Shown here piece after piece: positions 17,320 through 26,319 of a stretch of DNA of 64,000 nucleotides (the stretch's first letter is position 1; each line of letters starts with the position of its first letter). The position numbers and the translations under genes are program-made. The notes below the pieces were generated by a model. It had not been told where the DNA came from, made no database searches, and saw only the letters and a list, made by a program, of their open reading frames with translations. The DNA comes from Methylobacterium sp. Leaf99 (GTDB lineage: Bacteria; Pseudomonadota; Alphaproteobacteria; Rhizobiales; Beijerinckiaceae), in assembly GCF_001422375.1 (NCBI RefSeq), contig NZ_LMMU01000012.1:1-64000 (forward strand), in the 5' to 3' direction.

Positions 17320-17604
17320 TCAAAACCCCATGGAGACGGAGCGGTCAGCCGGCATCACTGTGACTACGCGCGGGCCGCGCACGTCGGGGTTGTTGGTCTC
17401 CCAATCGTCGAGAACGGTATTTGATGCCGCCACGATGTCCTCGGTTGATCCACCAATCGCCGGCCGAATTGCTTCTGCAAGGCGGGTCAGGATCACCTGC
17501 TCGTTGCTGGGGTGGATCGCCGAGGTCGCTTGATGTGCGTAGGCGGCATAAACGTTCTCAGCGATGTCGCGGGCGATCTGGTCTGCTTCTGGGGTGTCTG
17601 GCAT
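17320..17604 (-). CDS. Hypothetical protein, 94 aa
   Basis: A mostly helical acidic protein (MPDTPEADQIARDIAENVYA, TRLAEAIRPAIGGSTEDIVA, ending SVSMGF). The start at 17604 has GAGGAAGC 6 nt upstream and is preferred to the in-frame 17688. No family recognised. Confidence 0.6.
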   Translation of the reverse strand: MPDTPEADQIARDIAENVYAAYAHQATSAIHPSNEQVILTRLAEAIRPAIGGSTEDIVAASNTVLDDWETNNPDVRGPRVVTVMPADRSVSMGF

Positions 17605-17641
17605 GGGTGCTTCCTCTATCCCCCAACGTAGCTCACTCTCA

Positions 17642-17854
17642 TCACTCGAGGCGATGCTCGCCAAACCCTGAAGAGCAGCCTGAGGCAAAATAGAGCTTTA
17701 TTGCCCTATAGAACGCTGTTCTATTAGCGGGAGATAGCCGTTCCAATCGAGCTTCAAGGGCGGCTTTGCCTGCGACTGCATCAGGGTGCCGGGCGGCCTG
17801 GGCTTCCGTGATCCTGGTTATCAGGGTTCTCTCCCGGTTTAGGGTATTGCTCAT
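17642..17854 (-). CDS. Small hypothetical protein, 70 aa
   Basis: A basic helical protein (TEAQAARHPDAVAGKAALEA, RLSPANRTAFYRAIKLYFAS). Its ATG overlaps the stop of the Rmf-like gene by 4 bp (ATGA), which supports real translation by coupling. Function unknown. Confidence 0.5.
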   Translation of the reverse strand: MSNTLNRERTLITRITEAQAARHPDAVAGKAALEARLERLSPANRTAFYRAIKLYFASGCSSGFGEHRLE

Positions 17855-18027
17855 CCCAAACGGGGGTCTGGGCCATCATCCCGAGGTGTACCGTCGTAGC
17901 CCTCCATCCAGGACGCGCGTTCCTCACTATCGCGCGGGTAGGGGCAGGCGTCTTTCGGCCGACCGTGGATATGGGCCTGTGCGCCCTCTTCAATGGGATC
18001 TGGGTGGGAATGACGGGTCTGGGCCAT
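17851..18027 (-). CDS. Ribosome modulation factor-like (Rmf/CrpP) small protein
   Basis: 58 residues with the Rmf/CrpP signature: GAQAHIHGRPKDACPY, a short gap, ERASWMEGY (family pattern A-x-x-G-x-x-x-x-x-CPY-x5-R-x-x-W-x-x-G-W/Y). In E. coli Rmf dimerises 70S ribosomes in stationary phase. Alphaproteobacterial homologues are small, poorly studied, and often on mobile elements. The start at 18027 has GGAG upstream; the longer frame to 18207 has no signal. It is followed at once by a coupled 70-aa gene. Confidence 0.7.
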   Translation of the reverse strand: MAQTRHSHPDPIEEGAQAHIHGRPKDACPYPRDSEERASWMEGYDGTPRDDGPDPRLG

Positions 18028-18103
18028 GACGGTGACTCCGCTTTCAAATGCGCAGGTCAACTGCCCTGAAATGAAACACGATCCCGCGGCATAAGAAGCA
18101 TTC

Positions 18104-18412
18104 TCACCCGTTCGTTCTTTGGAACGGCCGGAGCACCTGAGCCAGCCTCCATGGCTCGGCCGCGACTTCCATCTTGGGTCCCTCGGCCGCCAGCATGATC
18201 TGTCCAAGCAGGGACGGCAGCTCGATGCCGTACTCCCTCAGCAGTAGGCCGGCGTCGAGGAGGACACGGATGTGGTCATCAGGAACCGGCAGCTTCATGA
18301 TCTGAGCATCCAGCACCTGTTCGGCGAGGAGCGTCGCCAGGCGCGACACCTCGACGAGACGCTCCGGGGGCGCAGACAGGGCTGTCGCCGGCGGCGGCAG
18401 CTCGTCAGTCAT
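18104..18412 (-). CDS. Hypothetical protein, 102 aa
   Basis: A helical, Leu-rich protein (LVEVSRLATLLAEQVLDAQI, DDHIRVLLDAGLLLREYGIE). The start at 18412 begins MTDELPPP, preferred to the 18445 start. No family recognised. Same strand as its neighbours, with about 75 bp to the Rmf-like gene. Confidence 0.5.
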   Translation of the reverse strand: MTDELPPPATALSAPPERLVEVSRLATLLAEQVLDAQIMKLPVPDDHIRVLLDAGLLLREYGIELPSLLGQIMLAAEGPKMEVAAEPWRLAQVLRPFQRTNG

Positions 18413-18503
18413 TGTATCCCGTCTCCACCCGTTGGTGCCCAGCACTTCTCAAGGAGCCTTCTGCGTCTTTCATAGCACTAAATCCGTCGCCCCAGCGGTT
18501 CGC

Positions 18504-18772
18504 ATCAACCGCCCTGCAGGCTCTCCGCGAAATCTTCCGGCACCTCGCCGAACTGCCCCAGGATCGTCGCGGCCTCCAATTCGCCAGTTTCGTCGTCTGC
18601 TACGACCTTGATCGCGGCCGTCCCCGGCATTCGGCCGGCCATAGCCTGGGCTTTCTTCAAGGGGCTGTTTTCGGTGGGGGAAAACCTCTCGGTCGCCGGG
18701 CACCAGCCGATTCCACTCGATCACGAATGTCTGCACGAGGAACGTGGTCATCATCGCCATGATCGCTGCCAT
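18504..18772 (-). pseudogene. Small hypothetical gene broken by a G5 frameshift
   Basis: The frame starts MAAIMAMMTTFLVQTFVIEW (18772) and reads well to REVFP. At the C5 run (plus-strand G5, 18676-18680) it leaves frame. Removing one C gives TENSPLKKAQAMAGRMPGTA and then KVVADDETGELEAATILGQF to the stop at 18504, a sensible acidic C-terminus. This is a recent mutation or a homopolymer read error; the intact protein would be 89 aa. Its ATG directly follows the stop of the next fragment (TGAATG). Confidence 0.65.
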
Positions 18773-18913
18773 TCAGTCACGGCCGGCCCGGCGGTCATAC
18801 CGAACGTCGGTGAAGGCCTTCGCCAGCACGGCGCGGCCTTTCTCGTCGTAGACCTCGACGTGCCAGGCCGACCAATCGATCCGCTCGGCGTCGCCAGGAC
18901 GTGGCGCGAGGCA
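18773..18913 (-). pseudogene. Truncated small gene, 3' end only
   Basis: The last ~40 codons (GDAERIDWSAWHVEVYDEKG, RAVLAKAFTDVRYDRRAGRD) read as a normal protein end, but upstream the frame hits TAG at 18914-18916 with no start. The break coincides with the start of the umuC remnant on the other strand, so a recombination joint lies near 18905. Confidence 0.5.
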
Positions 18914-19191
18914 CTAGGCGATCGGCTGTGGCGCTACAACAAGGCTGGCATCATCACCACGGACCTGATGCCCCTGGTGGCCTTGCCGCGCGCGCTGATC
19001 AGGCGGCTCGACCGCGAGCGCAGCGGCCCACTCATGGCGGCGATGGACGTGTGCAACAGCCGGTTCGGTCGGGGACCGTTGTGCCGGCCCGCGCCGGGCT
19101 CACCGAGAGGCGGACGTGGTCGACGAAGTTCGAGATGCGCTCGCCACGCTACACGAGGCAGATGTCCGAGTTGCCAACGGCGCATGCGTGA
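18902..19191 (+). pseudogene. umuC: UmuC (DNA polymerase V) C-terminal remnant
   Basis: Reads REALGDRLWRYNKAGIITTD, LMPLVALPR and MAAMDVCNSRFGRG, the C-terminal little-finger/tail part of UmuC. It then shifts frame to TERRTWSTKFEMRSPRYTRQ, the typical UmuC end, and stops at 19191. All catalytic domains are missing and there is at least one frameshift. It marks an old error-prone polymerase gene, often carried by plasmids and islands. Confidence 0.75.
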
Positions 19192-19437
19192 ACGCGAGCG
19201 AAGAGGCATCGGCGATTTGGCCGCAGGTATACGTCGCAGGTAGAATAATTCGCATCTAAGATGCATTCGCATCCGCCCGAATAATGCAACGCTTGCCGTG
19301 TCCACCGTTTCGTGCGGCAATAAGTCGACGTATCTAAGGCGTGAAATCTATGATCGCCTCGCTAATTGCATGATGGTATCTATTACTTAACTTTGATTTT
19401 TGAGGAAAAGCATACGTTTCCGGTATCATGAAGCAGC
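19192..19437. other. Leader region of the MHYT-GGDEF-EAL gene
   Basis: AT-richer non-coding DNA with a 13-bp palindrome (GCATCT-A-AGATGC, 19252-19264). It is the only place for this gene's promoter. Confidence 0.35.
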
Positions 19438-21807
19438 ATGCTGCTAACGATCATCACCCTTCTGGAAAGCCAAGCGGTCGGCTTCGTTCTGGCTGCCGCT
19501 ACCATCTGTGGCCTCAGCGCAGTGCTGATGGTGCACCTCCTTCGCCGGGCAGAGGACAAGAACGGTCGTGGCCATTGGTGGCGGCTCGGTGGCGCGGCCC
19601 TCGCAGCCGGCCTTGGGGTTTGGACGACCCACTTCCTGGCGATGCTAGGGTACCGCACCGACATCATCCTCAGCTACAATCACGGTGTCACTCTCGCCTC
19701 GGCGCTGATCGCCATCCTAGCTGTTGGTGTCCCGTTCGCGCTTTCGGCTCTGCCTGCGCATGCCTGGGCCCGGACGCTCCTCGGGGCAGCCTCGGGGGCC
19801 GGCATCGGGCTGATGCACATCACCGGTATGGCGGCCATAGAGGGCTGCACCCAGCTCCAGTCGCTCGTCCCCAATGCCCTGGCCTGCCTCGTGGGCGCTG
19901 CCTTCATGGGCCTGATGCGCGGCCTGCCCCGCCTGCGCAACCCGTACGATTATCTTGTCGCCTGTCCGCTCATCGTGGTGGCCGTGTGCGGCGCGCATTT
20001 CACGTCCCTGGCTGGGACGTTGATTGAGGGACAGCCCGCAGGCGAGCACGGATCGAACATCCAGGTAGCCCTCAGCATCCTGACCGCAGGAGGCGCGGCG
20101 ATCCTCATGTTCGGCGCCGTCGTTGCCCTCGCCGCGACGCGACGGTTCGAGGCTCAGGAAACGGCTCACCTGCGCGTCCTGGCCACGGCGCTGCAGAACA
20201 TGTCGAACGGCATCCTGAAGATCTCGTCGGGCGGAACGGTGCAGTTGTACAACACCCGCCTCTGCGCCATGCTCGGGCTCACGCCGGACAGCCTCTTTGT
20301 CGGCATGCGCCTCGACGATTTCCTGGCAGCGACCGGCCGAGCCAACGGGTGGGATGGCGCCCGCGTCGCCCGGGTGGTGCATAATCACTGGCTCTGGATG
20401 GGAAAGAGCACCGAGACGCGCATCGAGCATCAGTTCGACAACGGACGCATTCTGTCGATTGCCTGCCAGCCCGTGGAGGATGGGGCTGTCCTCACCTACG
20501 ACGACGTGACCCGGGATAGGGAGGCGCAGGAGGAAATCTCCCATCTCGCATATCACGATCCCCTGACCGGACTGGCCAATCGGCGTTCGCTGAGCGAGCG
20601 GATGCTGGCCGATCATCTTGGCGCCAGGTTATCGACCTTGCTTCTCATCGACCTCGACAGGTTCAAATCCGTCAATGACACGTTCGGGCATGCGGTGGGA
20701 GACAAGCTCCTTGTGGCGGTAGCGGCGCGCCTGCGCGGTCTCGGCGACCATGGGCTGATCGCACGGCATGGCGGTGACGAACTCGCGATCCTCATGCTGG
20801 GCGACGCGGCGGCGGGGAAGGCGCTCGCCGAGAGGATCGTAGCGGAGATCGAAGCTCCCTACATGCTCGGCGAGGTGACGACGGTCATTGGCTGCAGCGT
20901 CGGCGTATGCTGCAGCTATGACAGCACCGGCCCCGACGATCTCATGCAGCGTGCGGATATCGCCCTATACGAGGCCAAGCGGCGGGGGCGTGGACAGGCG
21001 GTCAGTTACGAGGTCGGAATGATCGAAGCGATCGCTGCCCGCGGTCATCTCGAAAACGACCTGCGCCACGCCCTCGCGGCGCGCCAGTTTCACCTGGTCT
21101 ATCAGCCGATCCTCGCCCTTGCGAGCGACCGGGTGGTATCCTTCGAAGCCTTGATTCGGTGGACGCATCCGGAGCGTGGGGCGATCTCACCGGTCGACTT
21201 CATTCCGCTGGCGGAGGAAAACGGACTGATCGTTCAGATCGGCAAATGGGTGCTGGAGGAAGCCTGCCGGGAGGCCGCTGGCTGGCCTGCGGAGCAGCAC
21301 CTCGCGGTCAACGTGTCGGCGGTGCAGCTTCGTTCACCCTCGCTGATTTCCCATGTGGTGGGCGCGCTCGCGCAAAGCGGCCTTTCGCCCAAACGCCTCG
21401 AACTCGAACTCACCGAGACGGCTCTGGTCGAGGACGGGCGCCAGATCGCCCATACCCTGGCTGCGCTCCGGCAACTCGGGATCCGGATCGCGATGGACGA
21501 TTTCGGGACCGGCTACTCGTCACTCGCCCACCTGCGCGATCTCCCCCTCGACCGCATCAAGATCGATCGAAGTTTCGTCGCCGCAGCCCTGCACGACAAG
21601 CAGTCCCTTGCCGTGATCAAAGCGGTCACGCAGATGGGCCGCGATATGGCGATTCCCACCCTGGCCGAAGGGGTAGAAAGCGCAGATCAGCTCGCCCTCC
21701 TGCGGGAGATCGGCTGCGATGCCGTCCAGGGCTATCTCATCGGCCGGCCCGCCCCGCCAGCCCGCGGAATCTCGCCGCGGGTTGGCGGGCTGGCGGAGGC
21801 GGCCTGA
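19438..21807 (+). CDS. MHYT-PAS-GGDEF-EAL cyclic-di-GMP protein
   Basis: 789 residues. Residues 1-245 form the seven-helix MHYT sensor (GVWTTHFLAMLGY and LMHITGMAAIEG carry the M-H-T/F motif residues, thought to bind copper or a gas). A PAS-like part follows, then GGDEF (residues ~365-520, signature HGGDELAIL near 444, with Leu for the last Phe) and EAL (~535-780, SFEALIRW near 570, later MDDFGTGYSSLAHL and LPLDRIKIDRSFV). The EAL motifs are complete, so phosphodiesterase activity is likely; cyclase activity is uncertain. Such proteins switch cells between motile and sessile states, which may link to the curli region. Confidence 0.92.
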   Translation: MLLTIITLLESQAVGFVLAAATICGLSAVLMVHLLRRAEDKNGRGHWWRLGGAALAAGLGVWTTHFLAMLGYRTDIILSYNHGVTLASALIAILAVGVPFALSALPAHAWARTLLGAASGAGIGLMHITGMAAIEGCTQLQSLVPNALACLVGAAFMGLMRGLPRLRNPYDYLVACPLIVVAVCGAHFTSLAGTLIEGQPAGEHGSNIQVALSILTAGGAAILMFGAVVALAATRRFEAQETAHLRVLATALQNMSNGILKISSGGTVQLYNTRLCAMLGLTPDSLFVGMRLDDFLAATGRANGWDGARVARVVHNHWLWMGKSTETRIEHQFDNGRILSIACQPVEDGAVLTYDDVTRDREAQEEISHLAYHDPLTGLANRRSLSERMLADHLGARLSTLLLIDLDRFKSVNDTFGHAVGDKLLVAVAARLRGLGDHGLIARHGGDELAILMLGDAAAGKALAERIVAEIEAPYMLGEVTTVIGCSVGVCCSYDSTGPDDLMQRADIALYEAKRRGRGQAVSYEVGMIEAIAARGHLENDLRHALAARQFHLVYQPILALASDRVVSFEALIRWTHPERGAISPVDFIPLAEENGLIVQIGKWVLEEACREAAGWPAEQHLAVNVSAVQLRSPSLISHVVGALAQSGLSPKRLELELTETALVEDGRQIAHTLAALRQLGIRIAMDDFGTGYSSLAHLRDLPLDRIKIDRSFVAAALHDKQSLAVIKAVTQMGRDMAIPTLAEGVESADQLALLREIGCDAVQGYLIGRPAPPARGISPRVGGLAEAA

Positions 21808-22050
21808 TCAAGACGTGGACCATTCTCGCTTCACTTCTTCGGCGGGCCGGTCGAGCTTTACGGTATCTCCCTCGATCGACTGAACGAAATCCACCGGGAT
21901 GAAATGGTGTAGTCCTCCGGCAGCGGAGTCCTTCTTCGTCAGCTTGATCTCACCGTTGTCGACATGGTCCACGGTGCCGACATGCTCGCCGTCCGATCCG
22001 ACCACGTTCGCGTGTTCCTTGATCTGCGCTGCATCGATCATCGATTTCAC
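21808..22050 (-). CDS. DUF2171 domain protein
   Basis: 80 residues with the DUF2171 pattern: HANVVGSDGEHVGTVDHVDN, IKLTKKDSAAGGLHHFIP, VKLDRPAEEVKREW. It is a small PRC-barrel-like soluble protein, common in Rhizobiales and Methylobacteriaceae, linked by others to stress but without a known biochemical role. Its stop directly abuts the c-di-GMP gene end on the other strand. Confidence 0.85.
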   Translation of the reverse strand: MKSMIDAAQIKEHANVVGSDGEHVGTVDHVDNGEIKLTKKDSAAGGLHHFIPVDFVQSIEGDTVKLDRPAEEVKREWSTS

Positions 22051-22144
22051 TCCCTGTTTCGATCACAACGGGAGGGGACGCGCGGTGTTCCTGGGGCGCA
22101 CCGGGCCCCACAGGCCTTCGGTTGGCCGTCCGGCCGGACAGGGC

Positions 22145-22369
22145 CTACCGCCCGAACAGCCAGATCGGCACGGCACCCGTCGGCCGGCCGGGCTTGTCGC
22201 GATAATGGGCCGTGTTCGTGAACGCGATCCGGGCGGCGGTCACCGCTGAGACCTTGTCGCCCGACGTGACGATGCCGCCACAGAAGTCAGCGCGGATCAG
22301 GCCCGCCTCAGGACGCTCGGCGAACCGCTCCTCTTCGCGTGGACGCCCGTTATGAGACACCAAGGACAT
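22145..22369 (-). CDS. Small hypothetical protein, 74 aa
   Basis: From ATG 22369: MSLVSHNGRPREEERFAERP, then IRADFCGGIVTSGDKVSAVT and a tail ending AVPIWLFGR. No family recognised, single cysteine, no signal peptide. A longer frame on this strand overlaps dsdA and is a shadow. Moderate support only. Confidence 0.4.
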   Translation of the reverse strand: MSLVSHNGRPREEERFAERPEAGLIRADFCGGIVTSGDKVSAVTAARIAFTNTAHYRDKPGRPTGAVPIWLFGR

Positions 22370-22419
22370 GGTGTCGCGAATCGTGCTGCGCCGATCGGAC
22401 TGACGGCCGGCGGCCGGTC

Positions 22420-23700
22420 TCAGGCCGCCCGTGCCAGGGCGGCCTGGAACTCCGCCTCCGGCAACAGGGCCCCGCCGGTGGTCCAGACGACATGCGTCGC
22501 GTGGGCGATGTCCGGTAGGACTGCACAGGCCGGTCCCACGGCCGCGAAGGCCGCCGCCGCCGACGGTTCGAGGCGTAAGGCCGCCCGGTCCCAGAGGACG
22601 CGCAGCCAGGCGAACAGGTCGGCGTCGCTCACCGTCACCACGGCCTCGACGAGGGCCCCGACGGTGCCAGCCACGAGCATGGAGGCGGTGGCCACGGCCA
22701 ATCCGTCCGCGGCGGTGCGGTTGTCGAGGCCAACCTCGTAGACGCTCACCGGCCGCTCCAGGCCCGCGGCGAGCTGCACCAGCATGCAGGGCGCGGCGAC
22801 AGGCTCGGCGAAGACGCAGCGCACGGCGTCGCCGAAGAGCAGCTTCAGGCCGAGGGTGACGCCGCCGGGGGCACCGCCGACGCCACAGGGGAGGTAGACG
22901 CACAGCGGATGGGCCTCGTCCACCGTCTTGCCGGCCGCGGCGAGCTGACGCTGCAAGTCGTAGGCCGCCGCCGCGTAGCCCAGGAACAGGTCCACCGAAC
23001 TCTCGTCATCGACGAAGTGAGCGTCGGCCCGGCCGTCGAAAGCCATCCGCGCGGCGGCGACGGCGCTGCCGTAATCGCCCGCATGCTCCACCACCCGGGC
23101 GCCGAGGTCGCGCAGGCGCCGCTTCTTCCAGGCTTTGGCATCGTGGGACATATGCACCTCGACCTGGAAGCCGAGGGCCCGCGCGATCACCCCGACGCTG
23201 AACCCGAGGTTCCCTGTGCTTCCCACCGCCACCGTATGGGCGCCGAGCGCCGCGCGGACATCCGGCTCGGCGAGGCGCGCGTAAGATTGCCCGGGGGGCA
23301 GCCAGCCCGCCGCGAGGCCGAGCCGCTCGGCATGGACCAGAACCTCGTAGACGCCGCCTCGCGCCTTGATGCAGCCGGTGATCGGCAGATCGTGGTCGGC
23401 CTTGACCAAGACCGGGGCTCCCGGGCGTCCCGACACTAGGGCGGCCATGTCGGCGGAGAGCGGCACGAGGGGCGAGTCAATCCGCCCGGTCGCGAGTTCG
23501 GGAAACAGCTGGGCGAGCAGGGGAGCGAACCGGCGCCAGCGCGTTTGCGCCGCCTCCACCTCGGCGAGACCATAGGCCAGCCCCGGCAGGATATCGGCCG
23601 CGCGGCCGAGGCGCGGATTGCGCCAGACGGTGGGCCGGCCTTCCCGCACGGCCCCGGGAATTTCGCTGGAGAAGGCCGGTGCCGCGCCGTCGGTGGTCAT
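22420..23700 (-). CDS. dsdA: D-serine dehydratase
   Basis: A PLP fold-type II enzyme (426 aa) converting D-serine to pyruvate and ammonia. The PLP lysine lies in DLPITGCIKARGGVYEVL. The phosphate loop is VGSTGNLGFSVG, and further hallmarks are HMSHDAKAWKKRRLRDLGAR and CGVGGAPGGVTLGLK, all as in DsdA. The ATG at 23700 is preferred to 23745 by family length and an AGGA site. It lies 25 bp downstream of the Lrp-type gene on the same strand, so the two are likely one transcript, divergent from acdS. It may also act on D-threonine. Confidence 0.9.
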   Translation of the reverse strand: MTTDGAAPAFSSEIPGAVREGRPTVWRNPRLGRAADILPGLAYGLAEVEAAQTRWRRFAPLLAQLFPELATGRIDSPLVPLSADMAALVSGRPGAPVLVKADHDLPITGCIKARGGVYEVLVHAERLGLAAGWLPPGQSYARLAEPDVRAALGAHTVAVGSTGNLGFSVGVIARALGFQVEVHMSHDAKAWKKRRLRDLGARVVEHAGDYGSAVAAARMAFDGRADAHFVDDESSVDLFLGYAAAAYDLQRQLAAAGKTVDEAHPLCVYLPCGVGGAPGGVTLGLKLLFGDAVRCVFAEPVAAPCMLVQLAAGLERPVSVYEVGLDNRTAADGLAVATASMLVAGTVGALVEAVVTVSDADLFAWLRVLWDRAALRLEPSAAAAFAAVGPACAVLPDIAHATHVVWTTGGALLPEAEFQAALARAA

Positions 23701-23725
23701 GCGGTTGGGTGTCCTGTGCCGGGAA

Positions 23726-24190
23726 TCAGAGATCGATCGGCGCATTGTCGACCACTTCCTTCATGACGAAGAAGGTCCGGGTCTGGCGCACGCCCGGCAG
23801 GGCGATCAGCGTCGCGCTGTGAAGCCGGTTGAAATCCGCCATATCGGAGACGCGGATCTTGAGGAAGTAGTCGAAATCACCGGCGACGAGGTGGCAGTCG
23901 AGCACCATTGGCATGGCGCGGGCCGCGGCTTCGAAGGCGGCGAAGCTCTCGGGGGTCGAGCGGTCCAGCACCACGCCAACCATCACGAGGGAGCCGCGGC
24001 CAACCTTCTCGGGTGAGATCAGCGCCCGGACCCCCCGGACGTAGCCCTCGTCGAACAGGCGCTGGATGCGCCGATGACAGGTGGCCGCGCTGGTGTTCAC
24101 TCGCTTGGCGATCTCGGCATTGCCCATGCGCCCGTCCGCCTGGAGCAGGCGGAGAATCTTCAGGTCCATCCGGTCCAACACAGCGCTCAT
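23726..24190 (-). CDS. acdR: Lrp/AsnC-type regulator, probable AcdR
   Basis: 154 residues: an N-terminal HTH (LDRMDLKILRLLQADGRMGN, then TSAATCHRRIQRLF) and a C-terminal RAM ligand domain (MVLDCHLVAGDFDYFLKIRV). It is transcribed divergently from acdS across a 156-bp gap, the arrangement known for AcdR, the Lrp-like activator that responds to ACC. It is followed by dsdA, so it may control both genes. Confidence 0.85.
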   Translation of the reverse strand: MSAVLDRMDLKILRLLQADGRMGNAEIAKRVNTSAATCHRRIQRLFDEGYVRGVRALISPEKVGRGSLVMVGVVLDRSTPESFAAFEAAARAMPMVLDCHLVAGDFDYFLKIRVSDMADFNRLHSATLIALPGVRQTRTFFVMKEVVDNAPIDL

Positions 24191-24346
24191 GAACGATTCT
24201 TCCGTTTCAGCGGTCGATCACGCAACGATCCTGCGATCGCCGGTGCCAAGCTTCGCAGAACGCAAGAAACAGGCGTGCATTTCGAGAGCACTTTCCGCAG
24301 CTCCTTTGCTAGCTTTTCCGTGCTGACCAAGAAGGGCACCGCACCC

Positions 24347-25357
24347 ATGCTGTCGAACTTCGAGCGCTACCCCCTGACCTTCGGCCCGAGCCCCATCGAG
24401 AAGCTTTCGCGCCTCACCGACCATCTCGGTGGCGATGTCGAGATCTACGCCAAGCGCGAGGATTGCAATTCCGGCCTTGCCTATGGCGGCAACAAGCTGC
24501 GCAAGCTCGAATACATCGTGCCCGATGCCATCGCGAGCGAGGCCGACACCCTGGTCTCCATCGGTGGCGTCCAGTCGAACCACACCCGCATGGTCGCGGC
24601 GGTGGCGGCCAAGATCGGCATGAAGTGCCGGCTGATCCAGGAGGCCTGGGTGCCGCACGAGGACGCCGTCTACGACCGCGTGGGCAACATCCTCCTATCG
24701 CGGATCATGGGGGCCGAGACGCAGCTCGTGGACGACGGCTTCGACATCGGCATTCGCGAAAGCTGGACGGCGGCGCTGGAGGACGTGAAGGCCAAGGGCG
24801 GCAAGCCCTACGCGATTCCAGCGGGCGCCTCGGTGCACAAGTTCGGCGGCCTCGGCTACGTTGGCTTTGCCGAGGAGGTGCGCGTGCAGGAGACCGAAAT
24901 GGGCCTGCACTTCGACTACATCGTCGTCTGCACCGTCACCGGCTCGACCCATGCCGGCATGGTGGTGGGCTTTGCTGCAGACGGGCGCGCCCGCAACGTC
25001 ATCGGCATCGACGCGTCCTTCACGCCGGCCCAGACCAAGGCGCAGGTGCTCGACATCGCCCAAAAGACGGCGGCCCTCATCGGGGCCCCCGAGATCGTCG
25101 CCGACGACGTGGTGCTCAATGAGGATTACGCCTATCCGGTCTACGGCGTGCCCTCGAAAGAAACCATCGAGGCGATCCGCCTGTCGGCCCGTCTGGAGGC
25201 CATGATTACGGACCCCGTCTACGAGGGGAAGTCCATGCAGGGCATGATCGACCTTGTGAAGAAGGGCTTCTTCCCCAAGGGCTCGAAGGTGCTCTACGCC
25301 CATCTCGGCGGCGCCCCGGCGCTCAACGGCTACAGCTACACCTTCCGCAACGGCTGA
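24347..25357 (+). CDS. acdS: 1-aminocyclopropane-1-carboxylate (ACC) deaminase
   Basis: 336 residues, the usual length. It is a PLP fold-type II enzyme opening the cyclopropane ring of ACC, the ethylene precursor, to 2-oxobutanoate and ammonia. The PLP lysine is in SGLAYGGNKLRKLEY (Lys50). SIGGVQSNHTRMVAAVAAKI, then DPVYEGKSMQGMIDLV and YAHLGGAPALNGY carry the Glu and Leu positions that separate true ACC deaminases from D-cysteine desulfhydrases. A 427-aa frame extends upstream but covers the divergent promoter. ACC deaminase lowers ethylene in host plants and gives the cell nitrogen. Confidence 0.93.
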   Translation: MLSNFERYPLTFGPSPIEKLSRLTDHLGGDVEIYAKREDCNSGLAYGGNKLRKLEYIVPDAIASEADTLVSIGGVQSNHTRMVAAVAAKIGMKCRLIQEAWVPHEDAVYDRVGNILLSRIMGAETQLVDDGFDIGIRESWTAALEDVKAKGGKPYAIPAGASVHKFGGLGYVGFAEEVRVQETEMGLHFDYIVVCTVTGSTHAGMVVGFAADGRARNVIGIDASFTPAQTKAQVLDIAQKTAALIGAPEIVADDVVLNEDYAYPVYGVPSKETIEAIRLSARLEAMITDPVYEGKSMQGMIDLVKKGFFPKGSKVLYAHLGGAPALNGYSYTFRNG

Positions 25358-25359
25358 TG

Positions 25360-26268
25360 TCATCCGCCGTCGGCAGCCGCCGGCGGCAGGGCTGCGATGA
25401 GCTGCCGGAGGAAGGCCTGGACCGCGTGCGGGAGCTTGCGCTCCCGCATCACCTGAACTTGGATGCCCCGCATCAAGCTCACCCGCGACCGCACGGGGAT
25501 GCTCACGAGCTCACCGAGCCGGATCGGCGTCTGGACCGAGAGCGCCGACATCAGTGCGAGGCCCTTCGTGCGGCGCACGAACGGGAGAAGCGCGGAGAGG
25601 ATGTTGGCCGTCAGCGTCGGCTCAATGACGATGCCCTCGGCGAGGCAGGCCGCGTCGAAGACCTGACGGGCGGTCGTGTCCAGGGTCGGCACCGCGATGG
25701 GATAGGTCCGCAGATCGGCGATCTGGATAGCGGCGCGCCCCGCCAGGGGATGATCCGGGACGCAGAGCGCGATCATCGCGACGACGTTGTCGTAGACAAC
25801 GCGGACGAGGGAGGTCGGCGACAGGCAGAAGGTGAGGCCGATATCGGCGTCGCCCGCCGCCACGGTCTGCGTGACCTGGGCCGGCGGCAGCATCTGCAAC
25901 TCGAACCGGATGCCGGGGTAGAGCGCGTGGAACTCCGCGATGGCGTTTGGCAGCAAATCGAGGGCGAAGCCTTCGGAGGTCGCTACGCGGATGAAGCCGC
26001 GCGCGAGGCCCTGCAGCTCCTGGATCTCGGCCGCCACCTGCTCGGCACGCAGGACGGTCTGTCGGGCATGCTCGGCCAGCAACTCTCCGGCGGGACTTGG
26101 GACCATGCCGCGCGGGCGCCGTTCGAACAGCACGCAGCCGAGTTCGGCCTCGAGATTGGCGATCTGTCGACTGATCGCGGACGCGGCGACGTTGAGCTGG
26201 CTCGAAGCTGCCGCGATCGATCCTGTATGGGCAACCGCCAGGAAGTAGCGCAGGGCTGCCGTCTGCAT
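25360..26268 (-). CDS. LysR-type transcriptional regulator
   Basis: 302 residues from the ATG at 26268 (GGAGA site 8 nt upstream). N-terminal winged HTH: LRYFLAVAHTGSIAAASSQL, SAISRQIANLEAELGCVLFE. The C-terminal part is a periplasmic-binding-protein-like co-inducer domain. It is divergent from the ABC importer with a 156-bp gap holding a dyad (26320-26343), so it most likely controls the importer operon. Its stop lies 2 bp from the acdS stop, linking it physically to that gene. Confidence 0.9.
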   Translation of the reverse strand: MQTAALRYFLAVAHTGSIAAASSQLNVAASAISRQIANLEAELGCVLFERRPRGMVPSPAGELLAEHARQTVLRAEQVAAEIQELQGLARGFIRVATSEGFALDLLPNAIAEFHALYPGIRFELQMLPPAQVTQTVAAGDADIGLTFCLSPTSLVRVVYDNVVAMIALCVPDHPLAGRAAIQIADLRTYPIAVPTLDTTARQVFDAACLAEGIVIEPTLTANILSALLPFVRRTKGLALMSALSVQTPIRLGELVSIPVRSRVSLMRGIQVQVMRERKLPHAVQAFLRQLIAALPPAAADGG

Positions 26269-26319
26269 TGTACGATCTCCCTTGCCGAAACGGCACGGCA
26301 TCCATCGCCAAATTCTACT

